Below, piece after piece: positions 1-9,847 of a DNA stretch of 64,000 nucleotides. A program made the position numbers and the translations under genes. Each line of letters begins with the position of its first letter. Within the stretch, counting starts at the first letter, position 1. This DNA is from Zoogloea dura (GTDB taxonomy: Bacteria > Pseudomonadota > Gammaproteobacteria > Burkholderiales > Rhodocyclaceae): positions 1-64,000 of the forward strand of contig NZ_JABBGA010000025.1 in assembly GCF_012927165.1 (NCBI RefSeq). The letters run 5' to 3'. The notes under the pieces were generated by a model. That model made no database searches. It had not been told where the DNA came from and was given only the letters and a program-made list of their open reading frames with translations.

Positions 1-410
1 CCGTGCCACTCCACCAGGCCCCGGAAGGTCTCGTGATTCGAGATCACGCACGGAATCTCGATGTTCAGCTCGTCCGCCTGCCAGCGCGCCAGCAGGTCGT
101 ACAGGCAGTGCTCCTGCTTGGACACCAGGATCACCACCCGCTTCTTGCGCGCGCTGTCCGAGATCCGCCAGTCCATCTGGAACTCCGCCGCAATCGGCGC
201 GAACTTGTCGCGCAGCGTCTCGATACCGAAGGGCAGCGAGTCCGCCAGGATCTCCTGGCGCATGAAGAAGCGCTCCGCCTGCGCGTCGGCGTGGTGGTTC
301 GCCTCGGTGATCCAGCCCTGGTGGCTGGCCAGGAAGCCGCTCACCGCGGCGACGATGCCGACCCGGTCCGGACAGGACAGTGAGAGGGTGTAACGACGGC
401 TCGATGACAT
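1..410 (-). CDS. purU: Formyltetrahydrofolate deformylase, 3'-truncated by window edge
   Basis: Reading the minus strand from an ATG at 410 gives an open frame to the window edge (about 136 residues). It begins MSSSRRYTLSLSCPDRVGI, the N-terminal ACT-domain signature of PurU, and continues with LASHQGWITEANHHAD and a segment ending EIPCVISNH that leads into the formyltransferase-fold domain. PurU hydrolyses 10-formyl-THF to formate and THF in the cytoplasm, supplying formate for purine synthesis and balancing C1 pools. The catalytic half lies outside the window. It is divergent from the XRE-cupin regulator at 558. Identification is firm; only completeness is unknown. Confidence 0.9.
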   Translation of the reverse strand, partial: MSSSRRYTLSLSCPDRVGIVAAVSGFLASHQGWITEANHHADAQAERFFMRQEILADSLPFGIETLRDKFAPIAAEFQMDWRISDSARKKRVVILVSKQEHCLYDLLARWQADELNIEIPCVISNHETFRGLVEWH

Positions 411-557
411 GTTCTCAACTCCGCTGGAAGTTCATATAACGAATCATTTTTTCGTATAGTGCATTTCTGATTTCCCCATGTCAACTATTTTTTCCTTGAG
501 TGAAACATTCGGCGGTATGCAATAATTCCTCTGGAATTGATTGAGGGAGGACGACCG
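411..557. promoter_or_regulatory. AT-rich divergent promoter region purU / XRE-cupin
   Basis: The 147-nt gap between two divergent genes is much more AT-rich than its surroundings and must hold both promoters. A small inverted repeat ACGAA-N7-TTCGT lies at about 439-455, 30-45 nt upstream of the purU start codon, and could bind a regulator. No single -35/-10 pair stands out enough to call. A ribosome-binding GGGAGG precedes the XRE gene at about 544-550. Confidence 0.4.
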
Positions 558-1160
558 ATGAGCGAGCACGAAGGCAGCGGCAGCCTGGAGCGATATCTGG
601 GCAACACCATCCGCGACCTGCGCCAGAAGCACGGCCTGACCATCGCCGACGTGGCGAATCTGGCCGGGATCAGCCGGGGCATGCTGTCGAAGATCGAGAA
701 CGCCCAGACGGCTACCAGCCTCGACACCCTGTCGCGGCTCGCCGCGGCGCTGGGGGTTTCCATCGCGACCCTGTTCCGGGGCTACGACGTCCGGGACGGC
801 AGCGCCCAGCTGGTGAAGAGCGGAGAAGGCATGGAGGTGGTGCGGCGTGGCACCAAGAAAGGCCACACCTATCACCTGCTGGCCTATGACCAGGGGCCGA
901 CCAAGGTCTTCGAACCCTTCCTGATCACCATCGATCACGAGTCCGAGACCTTCCCGATCTTCGAGCACCCGGGCACCGAGTTCATCTACATGCTGGAGGG
1001 GGAGATCGAGTACCGGCACGGCCAGAACACCTATGTGCTGACTCCGGGGGATGCGCTGACCTTCCGCGCCGACATTCCCCACGGCCCCGAGAAGCTGACG
1101 AAATGCCCGATCCGCTTCCTCAGCGTGCTGATGTACCCCAGCGGCGGCGAAGCCAGCTGA
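558..1160 (+). CDS. XRE-family transcriptional regulator with cupin domain
   Basis: A 200-residue protein with an N-terminal lambda-repressor-type helix-turn-helix (about residues 12-70, containing ADVANLAGISRGMLSKIEN) and a C-terminal cupin_2 barrel (about 115-190, with the EHPGTEFIYMLEGEIEY motif). This is the PuuR/MocR-like 'XRE plus cupin' class, in which the cupin usually senses a small metabolite and the HTH represses a linked operon. The start at 558 is chosen over the upstream in-frame codon at 537 because GGGAGGACG sits just before it. It is divergent from purU and convergent with the chemoreceptor-like gene ending at 1179. The ligand cannot be told from sequence. Confidence 0.85.
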   Translation: MSEHEGSGSLERYLGNTIRDLRQKHGLTIADVANLAGISRGMLSKIENAQTATSLDTLSRLAAALGVSIATLFRGYDVRDGSAQLVKSGEGMEVVRRGTKKGHTYHLLAYDQGPTKVFEPFLITIDHESETFPIFEHPGTEFIYMLEGEIEYRHGQNTYVLTPGDALTFRADIPHGPEKLTKCPIRFLSVLMYPSGGEAS

Positions 1161-1178
1161 GGCCCTCCCAGCCGTGCC

Positions 1179-2978
1179 TCAGGCCGAGGCACGGGCCGCT
1201 CCGGTGCGGGCGGCGTCGGCCGCCAGCGCCTCCTCACCACGCAGGCGGCCGGGCTCGCTGCGGAAGCTGCCGCTGCCCTTGATCACCTCGAACTGCCAAG
1301 TGCGCTCGATATCTTCCCGCTCGCGGCTGCGGGCGAAGGTCGTGATGAAGCGGTTGATCGCCTGCAGGAGCCCGAGGGACGACGGGTCGTCGGCCACCCC
1401 CACTGCGTAGAACCAGGGCTGCGGCGACAGCGCCTGCGGCAGGATCTCGATGCGCCCACGCCAGGGGCTGTCCTTGCCGTAGCAGGCCCAGGCGAAGATC
1501 GGGTGATCCACCGCAAAGGCGTCCACCGTGCCGTCGGCCAGGGCATCGTGGATCACGCCCTGGTCCGAGTAGCCGATCAGGTTGGCCAGGCGCACCGTGC
1601 CCGGGCCACCCCGGGCATGTTTGCTCCAGCGCAGCCCGGCGGCTTCCAGCGCCGCGAAGGCCGCCGGATCGTTGATGCAGCCCAGCACCTTCCCTTCGAG
1701 GCTGGCCAGGCCGCTGATGCGTTCGTCGCCCTGGCGCCGGGCCAGGACGTAGTTGAGATAGGTATAGCTTTCCGAGAAGGCCACGCCCTTGTAGGCCGCG
1801 TTGGGCGGCAGGGCGCTCCACACCAGGTCGGCCTCGGCCTCGCCGGGACGCCGGCCGGCCTGCAGCAGCTCGGTGCATTGGTCCCAGGGGTGTTCGACGA
1901 ACTCCACCTTGACCCCGATGGACCTGGCAAAGGCACGGGCGTAATCCACATCGAGGCCGCGCAGAGGCTCGCCCGGCTTCATGCGGAAGGACAAGCCCTT
2001 GAAGGCCGGCTCGATGGCCACCCGCAGGCAGCCCCGGGCACGGATGGCCGCCAGCCGGTCGAAGGCGCAGTCGGCCTGCAGCCCCTCCCGCTCCAGCAGC
2101 GGCGCCAGGGCCGGCAGGATGCCGTCCCGCGGCAGCCTCTCCAGGCGCCCCAGCTCACGGGCGAGGCGCTCGGCCCATTCCAGCTTGAGGCTCTGGCGTT
2201 CAAAGGTGCTCTGGTTGAGGGCGTGCATGGCCGCGATCACCCGACCATGCTCCTCCAGCGCGGCAAGTGCGCCACGCAGGCCATCAAAAGTCTCGCCGAT
2301 GCGGGCGAAGGCCTCGCCGGTCTCCCGGTTGGCCGCCTCCACGCTGGCTGAACTGGCATTGCGGAAGCCTTCCAGACGAGTCTGGAAGTCACTGAAATCG
2401 AGCAGCCGGGAGGCGCTCTTGGCATTTGCCACGGTATCGCCGGCAAGGGCCCGGATACTGTCGGCGACCACCGCGAAGGCCCGCCCCTGCTCTCCCGCGC
2501 TGGCCGCCTGGATGGCGGCATTGAGGGCCAGCAGATCCAGGTCGCGGCCGATCTTCTCGAGCACCCGCACCACCTGCCCGATGCGCCCGACCTTGTCGGC
2601 CAGAGCAGCCTCAAGCTCCGCCAGCCCCATGCCGACCCCCTGCCCGGCTTCCGACAGGGTGGCCACGGCCCGGTCGCGCAGCGCCAGGGCCTGTTCGCTG
2701 CCCTGGTTCATGGCAGCCTGGCCGCGGGCGGTTTCACCGGTCATGGCCTGGATGCGGGCGGCCACTTCACCCTGATGGGCGGCGTGGGCCGACTCGGCAT
2801 TGAGGCCATGGCGGACCAGGTGGCCGATGCGGCGCCCCCAGGCCGCCAGGGCATGCCCTGGCGAAGGCGCTTCCTGCACGGTCGGCACAGAACCGGCCAG
2901 GTCATCCCCGACCGCATCTCCGGCGGCCACGAAGTCACCCCCGCGGGGGCCCAGGATTCCCTTCATCCAGAGCATCAT
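1179..2978 (-). CDS. Soluble chemoreceptor-like protein fused to a family-3 solute-binding domain
   Basis: A 599-residue protein of unusual layout. The N-terminal half (about 60-280) is helical and carries a methyl-accepting signalling hairpin ([34 protein letters not shown]), diverged at key tip positions: canonical IEAARAGE reads IQAASAGE. The C-terminal half (about 330-580) begins RGCLRVAIEPAFKGLSF and has the features of extracellular solute-binding family 3 (GLDVDYARAFARSIGVKVEF, GVAFSESYTYLNYVLA). I see no transmembrane helix and no convincing signal peptide, so both modules are probably cytoplasmic. It starts 14 nt after amtB stops and is likely the third gene of glnK-amtB, suggesting nitrogen-linked sensing of an amino-acid-like ligand. 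That role is inference. Confidence 0.75.
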   Translation of the reverse strand: MMLWMKGILGPRGGDFVAAGDAVGDDLAGSVPTVQEAPSPGHALAAWGRRIGHLVRHGLNAESAHAAHQGEVAARIQAMTGETARGQAAMNQGSEQALALRDRAVATLSEAGQGVGMGLAELEAALADKVGRIGQVVRVLEKIGRDLDLLALNAAIQAASAGEQGRAFAVVADSIRALAGDTVANAKSASRLLDFSDFQTRLEGFRNASSASVEAANRETGEAFARIGETFDGLRGALAALEEHGRVIAAMHALNQSTFERQSLKLEWAERLARELGRLERLPRDGILPALAPLLEREGLQADCAFDRLAAIRARGCLRVAIEPAFKGLSFRMKPGEPLRGLDVDYARAFARSIGVKVEFVEHPWDQCTELLQAGRRPGEAEADLVWSALPPNAAYKGVAFSESYTYLNYVLARRQGDERISGLASLEGKVLGCINDPAAFAALEAAGLRWSKHARGGPGTVRLANLIGYSDQGVIHDALADGTVDAFAVDHPIFAWACYGKDSPWRGRIEILPQALSPQPWFYAVGVADDPSSLGLLQAINRFITTFARSREREDIERTWQFEVIKGSGSFRSEPGRLRGEEALAADAARTGAARASA

Positions 2979-2992
2979 GGCCGCCGCTCCGC

Positions 2993-4456
2993 TCAGTGGT
3001 GGTAGGCCGTTTCGCCGTGGGCGGCGAGATCCAGCCCTTCGCGCTCGTCTTCCTCATTGACGCGCAGGCCGATGGTCAGGTCGATCAGCTTGAAGGCCAC
3101 GTAGGACACCACGCCCGACCACACCACGGCGGTGCCGACACCCCAGGCCTGAGCGACCATCTGGGCGCTCATGTCGAAGGCGCCCGGCGCGTTGGCGACG
3201 TAGTCCCAGATGCCGGCGCCGCCCAGCTCGGGCGAGGCGAAGACACCGGTGAGCAGCGCACCAAGGATGCCGCCGACGCCATGCACGCCGAACACGTCGA
3301 GGCTGTCATCCACCCCCAGCATGCGCTTCAGGCCATTGACGCCCCAGTAGCAGACGATGCCGCCGAGCAGACCCATGATGATGGCGCCCATCGGCCCCAC
3401 CAGGCCGCAGGCCGGGGTGATCACCACCAGGCCGGCGATGGCACCGGACACCGCGCCCAGCATCGAGGGCTTACCCTTGAACAGGGCTTCGATGATGGTC
3501 CAGGAGACGGTTGCGGCGCAGGTCGCCACCAGGGTGTTGAAGAAGGCCAGGCTGGCCGTGGCACCGGCCTCGAGGGCGGACCCCACGTTGAAGCCGAACC
3601 AGCCCACGAACAACAGCGAGGCGCCAACCAGGGTCATCACCAGGCTGTGGGGGGCCATGGATTCACGGCGGTAGCCGATGCGCGGGCCAACCATGTAGGC
3701 ACCCACCAGGGCGGCGACACCCGCATTGATGTGCACAACGGTGCCACCGGCAAAGTCGAGGGCGCCCTTGTTGAACAGGAAGCCGGCGAACTCGCCCGCC
3801 TTGGCCGCCGCCTCGGCAGAGGTGAAGGCATCCGGACCCGCCCAGTACCACACCATGTGGGCCATCGGGATATAGGAGAAGGTGAACCACAGCACCATGA
3901 AGATCAGCACTGCCGAGAACTTGATGCGCTCCGCGAAGCCGCCGATGATCAGCGCCGGCGTGATGGCGGCGAAGGTCAGCTCGAAGGACGCAAAGAGGTA
4001 CTCGGGGAGCACGACGCCCTTGCTGAAGGTGGCCACCACGGTCTCGGGCGTCACGCCCTTCATGAACAGCTTGTCGAAGCCGCCGATGAAGGCATTGCCG
4101 TCGGTGAAAGCCAGGCTGTAGCCATACACCGCCCACAGCACGCCGAGCAGACAGAAGATCACCAGGGTCTGCATCAGCACCGACAGCATGTTCTTGGAGC
4201 GCACCATGCCGCCGTAGAACAGGCCGAGGCCCGGCGTTGCCATCATCACCACCAGCAGGGTCGCGGTGATCAGCCAGGCGGTATCGCCCTTGTTGGGCAC
4301 CGGCGCGGCGGCGGGGGCCGCTGCCGGGGCGGCAGCGCTGGCCGCATCGGCCACCGCCGAGACCGCGGCCGCGGCGGCCGGCGCATCCTCAGCCCACGCC
4401 GGGGCGGTCATGAACAGGGCAAACAGCAGGCTTGCAAAGACCATCAGACGTTTCAT
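2993..4456 (-). CDS. amtB: Ammonium transporter AmtB
   Basis: A 487-residue Amt/Rh-family protein. It has a cleavable signal peptide (MKRLMVFASLLFALFMTAPAW), an Ala/Pro-rich linker, then about eleven hydrophobic segments with family motifs such as GLGLFYGGMVRSKN, FNKGALDFAGGTVVHINAG and DVFGVHGVGGILGALLTG; the pore His residues lie in these. It conducts NH3/NH4+ across the inner membrane and binds GlnK. The start at 4456 is preceded by GAGGAGAA; the longer in-frame extension overlaps glnK and is rejected. glnK ends 10 nt upstream and the two are surely co-transcribed. Confidence 0.96.
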   Translation of the reverse strand: MKRLMVFASLLFALFMTAPAWAEDAPAAAAAVSAVADAASAAAPAAAPAAAPVPNKGDTAWLITATLLVVMMATPGLGLFYGGMVRSKNMLSVLMQTLVIFCLLGVLWAVYGYSLAFTDGNAFIGGFDKLFMKGVTPETVVATFSKGVVLPEYLFASFELTFAAITPALIIGGFAERIKFSAVLIFMVLWFTFSYIPMAHMVWYWAGPDAFTSAEAAAKAGEFAGFLFNKGALDFAGGTVVHINAGVAALVGAYMVGPRIGYRRESMAPHSLVMTLVGASLLFVGWFGFNVGSALEAGATASLAFFNTLVATCAATVSWTIIEALFKGKPSMLGAVSGAIAGLVVITPACGLVGPMGAIIMGLLGGIVCYWGVNGLKRMLGVDDSLDVFGVHGVGGILGALLTGVFASPELGGAGIWDYVANAPGAFDMSAQMVAQAWGVGTAVVWSGVVSYVAFKLIDLTIGLRVNEEDEREGLDLAAHGETAYHH

Positions 4457-4466
4457 GGGATTCTCC

Positions 4467-4859
<393 letters not shown>

Positions 4860-4903
4860 CTACTCCCCTATTGCACAGTATGAAAAAAAGTTTCCCAACA
4901 AGA

Positions 4904-4919
4904 AGCATGAGCTGTGCCA
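4904..4919 (-). promoter_or_regulatory. Predicted sigma54 (-24/-12) promoter of glnK-amtB
   Basis: On the minus strand the sequence reads TGGCAC-N5-ATGCT, with the invariant GG and GC dinucleotides exactly 10 nt apart. This matches the sigma54 consensus TGGCAC-N5-TTGC except for one -12 position. It predicts transcription starting near 4892 and a leader of about 90 nt before glnK. I could not find a clean NtrC site (TGCACC-N5-GGTGCA) upstream. The remainder of 4806-5237 shows no gene. Confidence 0.7.
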
Positions 4920-5150
4920 GAATCAAGCGCGCCTTAAGAATCAAGCGCTTGGAAAATCTGACGGGAAATCCATGCACAAAAACCCGGCATGCCTCCGGCG
5001 CGCCGCACCAAACGGGCACATCGCGCAGCGGGGCCTACGGCTTTGATCTCAATGGAGATTCACGGAAAGAACCAAGCCAGGTACGCAGCGTGCCCCCTGC
5101 TGGAACATCACTGCCCGGCCACCCGACGATGAAAATTTTCAATCGCGAGG

Positions 5151-5178
5151 TGTACAAATCGAAAGATTCCGGTATAGT
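5151..5178 (+). promoter_or_regulatory. Predicted sigma70 promoter for the tRNA pair
   Basis: A TGTACA -35 box (5151-5156) and a TATAGT -10 box (5173-5178) are separated by 16 nt and lie about 60 nt upstream of tRNA-Gly. A GC-rich segment follows the -10 box, as is common for stable-RNA promoters. Confidence 0.55.
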
Positions 5179-5237
5179 GCCGGCCTTCGACAGACGCAGC
5201 GCAAGCAGTCAAAACGCTGCTTCAAATCGTTGAAAAT

Positions 5238-5313
5238 GCGGCAGTAGCTCAGTTGGTAGAGCGCAACCTTGCCAAGGTTGAGGTCGAGAGTTCGAGACTC
5301 TTCTGCCGCTCCA
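5238..5313 (+). tRNA. tRNA-Gly (anticodon GCC)
   Basis: A complete cloverleaf with encoded CCA. The acceptor stem GCGGCAG pairs with CTGCCGC, the D-arm carries AGCTCAGTTGGTAGAGC, the anticodon stem CAACC/GGTTG encloses TTGCCAA (anticodon GCC at 5271-5273), and the T-arm has GTTCGAGAC. It reads glycine GGC/GGU codons. It is 48 nt upstream of tRNA-Thr and probably shares its transcript. Confidence 0.97.
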
Positions 5314-5361
5314 GTTTCCCGTTCCCCGGGTTGTCACCCGGCGCGGACACTACGGGATACC

Positions 5362-5436
5362 GCTCATGTAGCTCAGTGGCAGAGCACTCCCTTGGTAAGG
5401 GAGAGGTCGGCAGTTCAATCCTGCCCATGAGCACCA
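5362..5436 (+). tRNA. tRNA-Thr (anticodon GGT)
   Basis: A complete tRNA with encoded CCA. The acceptor stem GCTCATG pairs with CATGAGC, the D-arm has AGCTCAGTGGCAGAGC, the anticodon stem CTCCC/GGGAG encloses TTGGTAA (anticodon GGT), and the T-loop is GTTCAATCC. It reads threonine ACC/ACU codons and is followed by a strong terminator. Confidence 0.97.
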
Positions 5437-5449
5437 CCCGATAGGCAGA

Positions 5450-5481
5450 AAGGCCGGTTCCCCTGGGAACCGGCCTTTTTG
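5450..5481. terminator. Bidirectional rho-independent terminator
   Basis: An inverted repeat AAGGCCGGTTCCC / GGGAACCGGCCTT with a very short loop is followed by TTTTT on the plus strand and by TTT on the minus strand. It ends the tRNA transcript from the left and can end the outer-membrane-protein operon that stops at 5522 from the right. Confidence 0.88.
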
Positions 5482-5521
5482 TTTCATCTGGCCCGGGACG
5501 AACAGCGTGCCCCCGCCCCGC

Positions 5522-6793
5522 CTAGAAGTAATACCGTGCCAGCAGCTGCCAGCCGCGGGACTCCGGCACCGCCCCATACACGCTGCCCGCCTCGCCGCCA
5601 TGGCGGACCCACTGGAGTGCGTACTCCACGCTGTCCACGTGGTAGCGCGCCTCCGCCCACAGTCGATGGCTCCGGTCCGCCAGATCGAGGTTGTGCATCA
5701 CACCGAGATCCAGGCGCGGCACCAGGGCGTCCTGCCACAGCGCCTGCAGGAACACCGCCCGGCGGGTGGGCATCTCCTGGGTAACCCGCAGGGCGCTGCG
5801 GTACTGGCCGTAAAGGGCGGCCGGCCCCTGGCGCAGGGCATTCCATGCCGACGCCTCGAGGCCCCCACCGTTATGCTGGTACTCGGCGGTGAGCGAGAGT
5901 TTGTCGGGCGTGGTGTAGGTCAGGCCGCTGGAGACACGGTTGCGCCAGGTGGTGCAGTCACATGCCGGCATGAAGGCTTGCAGGGCGTCGGCCAGCTGCG
6001 TGGCGCTGCGCCCGCCCGACCACTCCAGGTAGGCCACGGTGGCATCGTTGAGCAGGCCGGTCAGGTTGAAACCGAAGCGGGTGGAGCGTGCCTCCTCGTG
6101 AAAGACCAGCAACTGCGGCGTCAGCCCTCCGACCCGCTGGCTGAGGGCCAGCAAGCCCCGATGCCGTGCGTTGGTGGCTCCCACGTCCAGGGCCAGGCCC
6201 TCCGGATTGGACTCCCGCGCCAGGGCCGGCGCGTAAAGGGCGGTCAGCGAGCCGCCGTCCCACAGGTGCTGGGCCCGCAGCATGACACTGCCCTGGCGGT
6301 TCTCGCGGAGACTCGCCGGGTTGATGGAGATCGGCGCACGGACGGCGCCTTCACGAAAGTAGTCGGTAGGGTTGTAGCCTGTCGCCACCCCGTTGCGCAC
6401 ATTGATCCGCCCCAGGTCGAACATGGCATCGGCAGCGAGCTGCCAGCTGACATAGGCTTCCTTGAGGGTGTTGACGGCATGCTCGCCCCTCCCGGGGGCA
6501 GGTTGGCCCAGGTCCAGACGGTCGGCCACGAAGACACGCGTGCCGGGCGCCAGGGAATGCTCGTAGCGGATATCCACCGACAGGCGCCGGCTGCCCTGTA
6601 CGGCGCCGTCACCGCGCCGGACCGAGGCGCCGGCGCCGGCCTCGATGAAACTCCGCCAGTCGCTGGCCTGTGCGACTTCCGCGGGTTGCAGGTCAGCCAG
6701 ACTGAGGGCGGCATCATCGGCATCCGTCGCCCGGGCCGGACCGGCCAGGACGAAAAGCGCCAAGGCGCCCAAGCAGACGCCGGCCCGACTCAT
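5522..6793 (-). CDS. Predicted outer-membrane beta-barrel protein of a Lol-like ABC operon
   Basis: A 423-residue protein with a signal peptide (MSRAGVCLGALALFVLAGPARA) and a beta-rich body with alternating aromatic residues, ending in LLARYYF, a typical C-terminal Phe for BAM-dependent barrel insertion. Its start overlaps the stop of the LolA-like gene (ATGA). The order ABC ATPase, FtsX-type permease, LolA-like carrier, barrel suggests a dedicated route moving a lipid or lipophilic molecule through the envelope. The exact family is not recognised. The longer upstream-extended reading frame lacks a signal peptide and is rejected. Confidence 0.7.
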   Translation of the reverse strand: MSRAGVCLGALALFVLAGPARATDADDAALSLADLQPAEVAQASDWRSFIEAGAGASVRRGDGAVQGSRRLSVDIRYEHSLAPGTRVFVADRLDLGQPAPGRGEHAVNTLKEAYVSWQLAADAMFDLGRINVRNGVATGYNPTDYFREGAVRAPISINPASLRENRQGSVMLRAQHLWDGGSLTALYAPALARESNPEGLALDVGATNARHRGLLALSQRVGGLTPQLLVFHEEARSTRFGFNLTGLLNDATVAYLEWSGGRSATQLADALQAFMPACDCTTWRNRVSSGLTYTTPDKLSLTAEYQHNGGGLEASAWNALRQGPAALYGQYRSALRVTQEMPTRRAVFLQALWQDALVPRLDLGVMHNLDLADRSHRLWAEARYHVDSVEYALQWVRHGGEAGSVYGAVPESRGWQLLARYYF

Positions 6794-7578
6794 TCCGGCT
6801 TGAAGCGCGGCAGGTAATCGCGCTGCAGCCAGGCCTCCGGCACCTCGCGCCGGGTCCAGTCGGAGTAGCGCATGACGGTGACCCAGTCGCTCTCCAGACC
6901 GTCGATGATGACCATCTCGGTGGGCCGCTGCACACCGAAGATGGGCTGGTAGCGGCGGTAATAGGCGGTCTTCAGCAGCTTGCCGCTCTCCGAGTAGAAG
7001 CGCGCCTTGAGCGGACGGGCGTTGGCCACATCCACCCACATCTCGATGCGATGGTAGGTGGCATCCGGGTTGGCGGCGGAGAGACTGAGGCGGTGGCAGC
7101 GCCGCGTCTGGCGGTCACCGTCCTGGGTGTCTTCCTCCACCGCCGCCACGGCCTGGTAGTCCCGCGCGAAATTGACGGTCACCACGTCGCCGTTGGAGGC
7201 CTGGCCGAGCAGGCGTTGCTGGGGCGACAGGCGGATGCTGGCCTTGCTGGACGGATCGTAAAACCACATGTCCTTGCCGTTGAAGAGGATCAGCTTGTTG
7301 GCATCACGGGCCGGCGCGGTATAGCGCACCAGGCTGCGGAACTGGCCGCCCGCAGGATCGGCCTTGGAATAGATGGCCAGCGTGCTGCTCTCGGTCTGCC
7401 GGCCCTGGCGGTACTCCACCAGGGTGTTGGTGAGCCCGAAGGGGAAGTCCGGATTGCGGACCGCATCGCTGGCCACCAGGATCTCCTGCGGGCTGGGCGC
7501 CGCGCGGCCGGGCAGCGCCACCAGGATCAGGGCGAGCGCCAGCAGGCGGATCATCAGGCGGAAAGACGTCATATTCAT
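6790..7578 (-). CDS. LolA-like outer-membrane lipoprotein-sorting family protein
   Basis: A 262-residue secreted protein: a signal peptide (MTSFRLMIRLLALALILVALPGRA) followed by a LolA/LolB-like fold signature (SSTLAIYSKADPAGG, NKLILFNGKDMWFYDPSSK, RIEMWVDVANARPLKARFYSESGKLLKTAYY). The group is often annotated 'outer membrane lipoprotein-sorting protein' and is distinct from housekeeping LolA. It is likely periplasmic and carries a hydrophobic cargo from the ABC transporter to the barrel protein encoded downstream. It starts 3 nt after the permease stop. Confidence 0.75.
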   Translation of the reverse strand: MNMTSFRLMIRLLALALILVALPGRAAPSPQEILVASDAVRNPDFPFGLTNTLVEYRQGRQTESSTLAIYSKADPAGGQFRSLVRYTAPARDANKLILFNGKDMWFYDPSSKASIRLSPQQRLLGQASNGDVVTVNFARDYQAVAAVEEDTQDGDRQTRRCHRLSLSAANPDATYHRIEMWVDVANARPLKARFYSESGKLLKTAYYRRYQPIFGVQRPTEMVIIDGLESDWVTVMRYSDWTRREVPEAWLQRDYLPRFKPE

Positions 7579-7581
7579 GGC

Positions 7582-8963
7582 TCAGGCGTGGCGCAGGGCA
7601 TCGACGATCACCCACCTCGCCGCACGGCGGGCGGGCCACCAGGCGGACAGCAGGGTCACCGCGATGATGCCGGTCACGCTGCCGGCGAGCAACGGGAGGT
7701 CCTCCCCCACCCGCACCAGGATCAGGTAGGCGTAGGCATAGCCCGGCGGGGTCCACGACCAGCCACTGTGATTGATCGCATAGGCCACAGCCAGGGCCGT
7801 GAGCACCCCGATGGCGGCACCGATCAACCCGAGCTGCAGGGCCTCGCACAGGAACAGGCGGCGGATGCCCGAACGGCGCAGCCCCATGGCCCGCAGGGTG
7901 CCGATCTCGGCGGTACGCTCGACCACCGCGGTGCTCATGGTGTTGCCGATGGTGAACAACACGATCACCCCGATCAGCAAGGCAATGAAGCCGAACATGG
8001 AGTCCATGAACTCGTTGGTCTGCCGGTAGGTCGGATTGAGCGTATCGAAGTCCAGCACCTCCAGCCCCTCCTGCCCGGACTCCGCCAGCAACTCCGCCAG
8101 GCGCTGGCGGGCGGCGGGGATCTGTTCCGTATGGCGCAACTGGATCAGGATGGCCGTCACCTGCGGCGTGGCTGTGCCGTAGATCAGGCGCTGGGCCTGA
8201 GCCAGGTGCATCGCCATGTACACATCGTCGAGGGCCTTGATGCCCATGTTGCTGGCCTTGATCACGTTGAGGCTGGCCACATTGGGGGCGCCCCGCGCCG
8301 TCGCGGCGAGCATCTCGATGCGGTTTTCGGCGGATGTCGCCCGGGCGCTGCCCTCGAGGGCCGACAGGGCCGCGACGTCGTCGGGCACCCCTGCCCCCTC
8401 GCCCGCAGCCGGCTGCCCAACGGGCACGCAGTCGGCCGACTCGAGCAGCGCGCACAGCTTCAGCTTGCGCGCCACGCCCATGCCGACGAGCACCGCGTCG
8501 CCAGGCGCCCCCACCAACGGCAGGGGCTGGGCATAGCTGATCACCCCGTAGTCGTTCCACTCGAGCATCCGGTTGCGGTCCTCCGGGATCAGGCCGGTGG
8601 CCATCACCGAGCGTGACACTCCGCCCGAGAAATTGCCGGCGATGCCGCCCAGCTGCAGGGTCGGCGTGGCGATCACCAGCATCGGCGCCAGTTGCGGGTC
8701 CTGCCGGAGGCGCGCCAGGAGGCCTTCGTAGCCGGCGATCCCGTAGGCGGTCGGGTTGTCGCCGCCATCCAGGAAATAGCCCTTGCGCTGGATCTGCAGA
8801 TGGCCGGTCTGCTGCACGAAGCCGGTCTGAGTGCCGTAGAGGATGTTCGAGCGGTAGCCACCGAAGATCAGGATGGCGACCAGGCCGATGACCATCGCCA
8901 GCAGGGTGGTGAGGGAGCGACGGCGGTTGCGCAGCAGGTTGCGCCAGGCCAGGAACCAGGTGT

Positions 8964-8967
<4 letters not shown>
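7582..8967 (-). CDS. FtsX/MacB/LolE-type ABC transporter permease
   Basis: A 461-residue permease with the four-helix MacB/LolCDE layout: one helix near residue 20 (SLTTLLAMVIGLVAILIFGG), a large periplasmic domain (about 45-320), then three C-terminal helices including FGFIALLIGVIVLFTIGNTMSTAVVERTAEIGTLRAMG, the FtsX-domain hallmark. Such permeases work by mechanotransmission and extract substrates from the outer leaflet of the inner membrane. The start overlaps the ATPase stop by four bases. Cargo is unknown. Confidence 0.88.
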
Positions 8968-9707
<740 letters not shown>

Positions 9708-9847
9708 CGTATTCCCCGAAAACTGAAGCGCAGCCGCCCGGAACGAACGGCCGGAGCGGATCCTATCCGGCCTGCGGGGAGAGGGTATTGAACGATTACG
9801 ACATGGCCGGGGCATGCCGGAACTGTAGGCTTTTCTTATACTAGGGC

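Noticed and set aside
4920-5150. NtrC binding sites upstream of glnK
   Set aside because: GCAC-containing stretches exist but none shows the dyad symmetry of the NtrC consensus.
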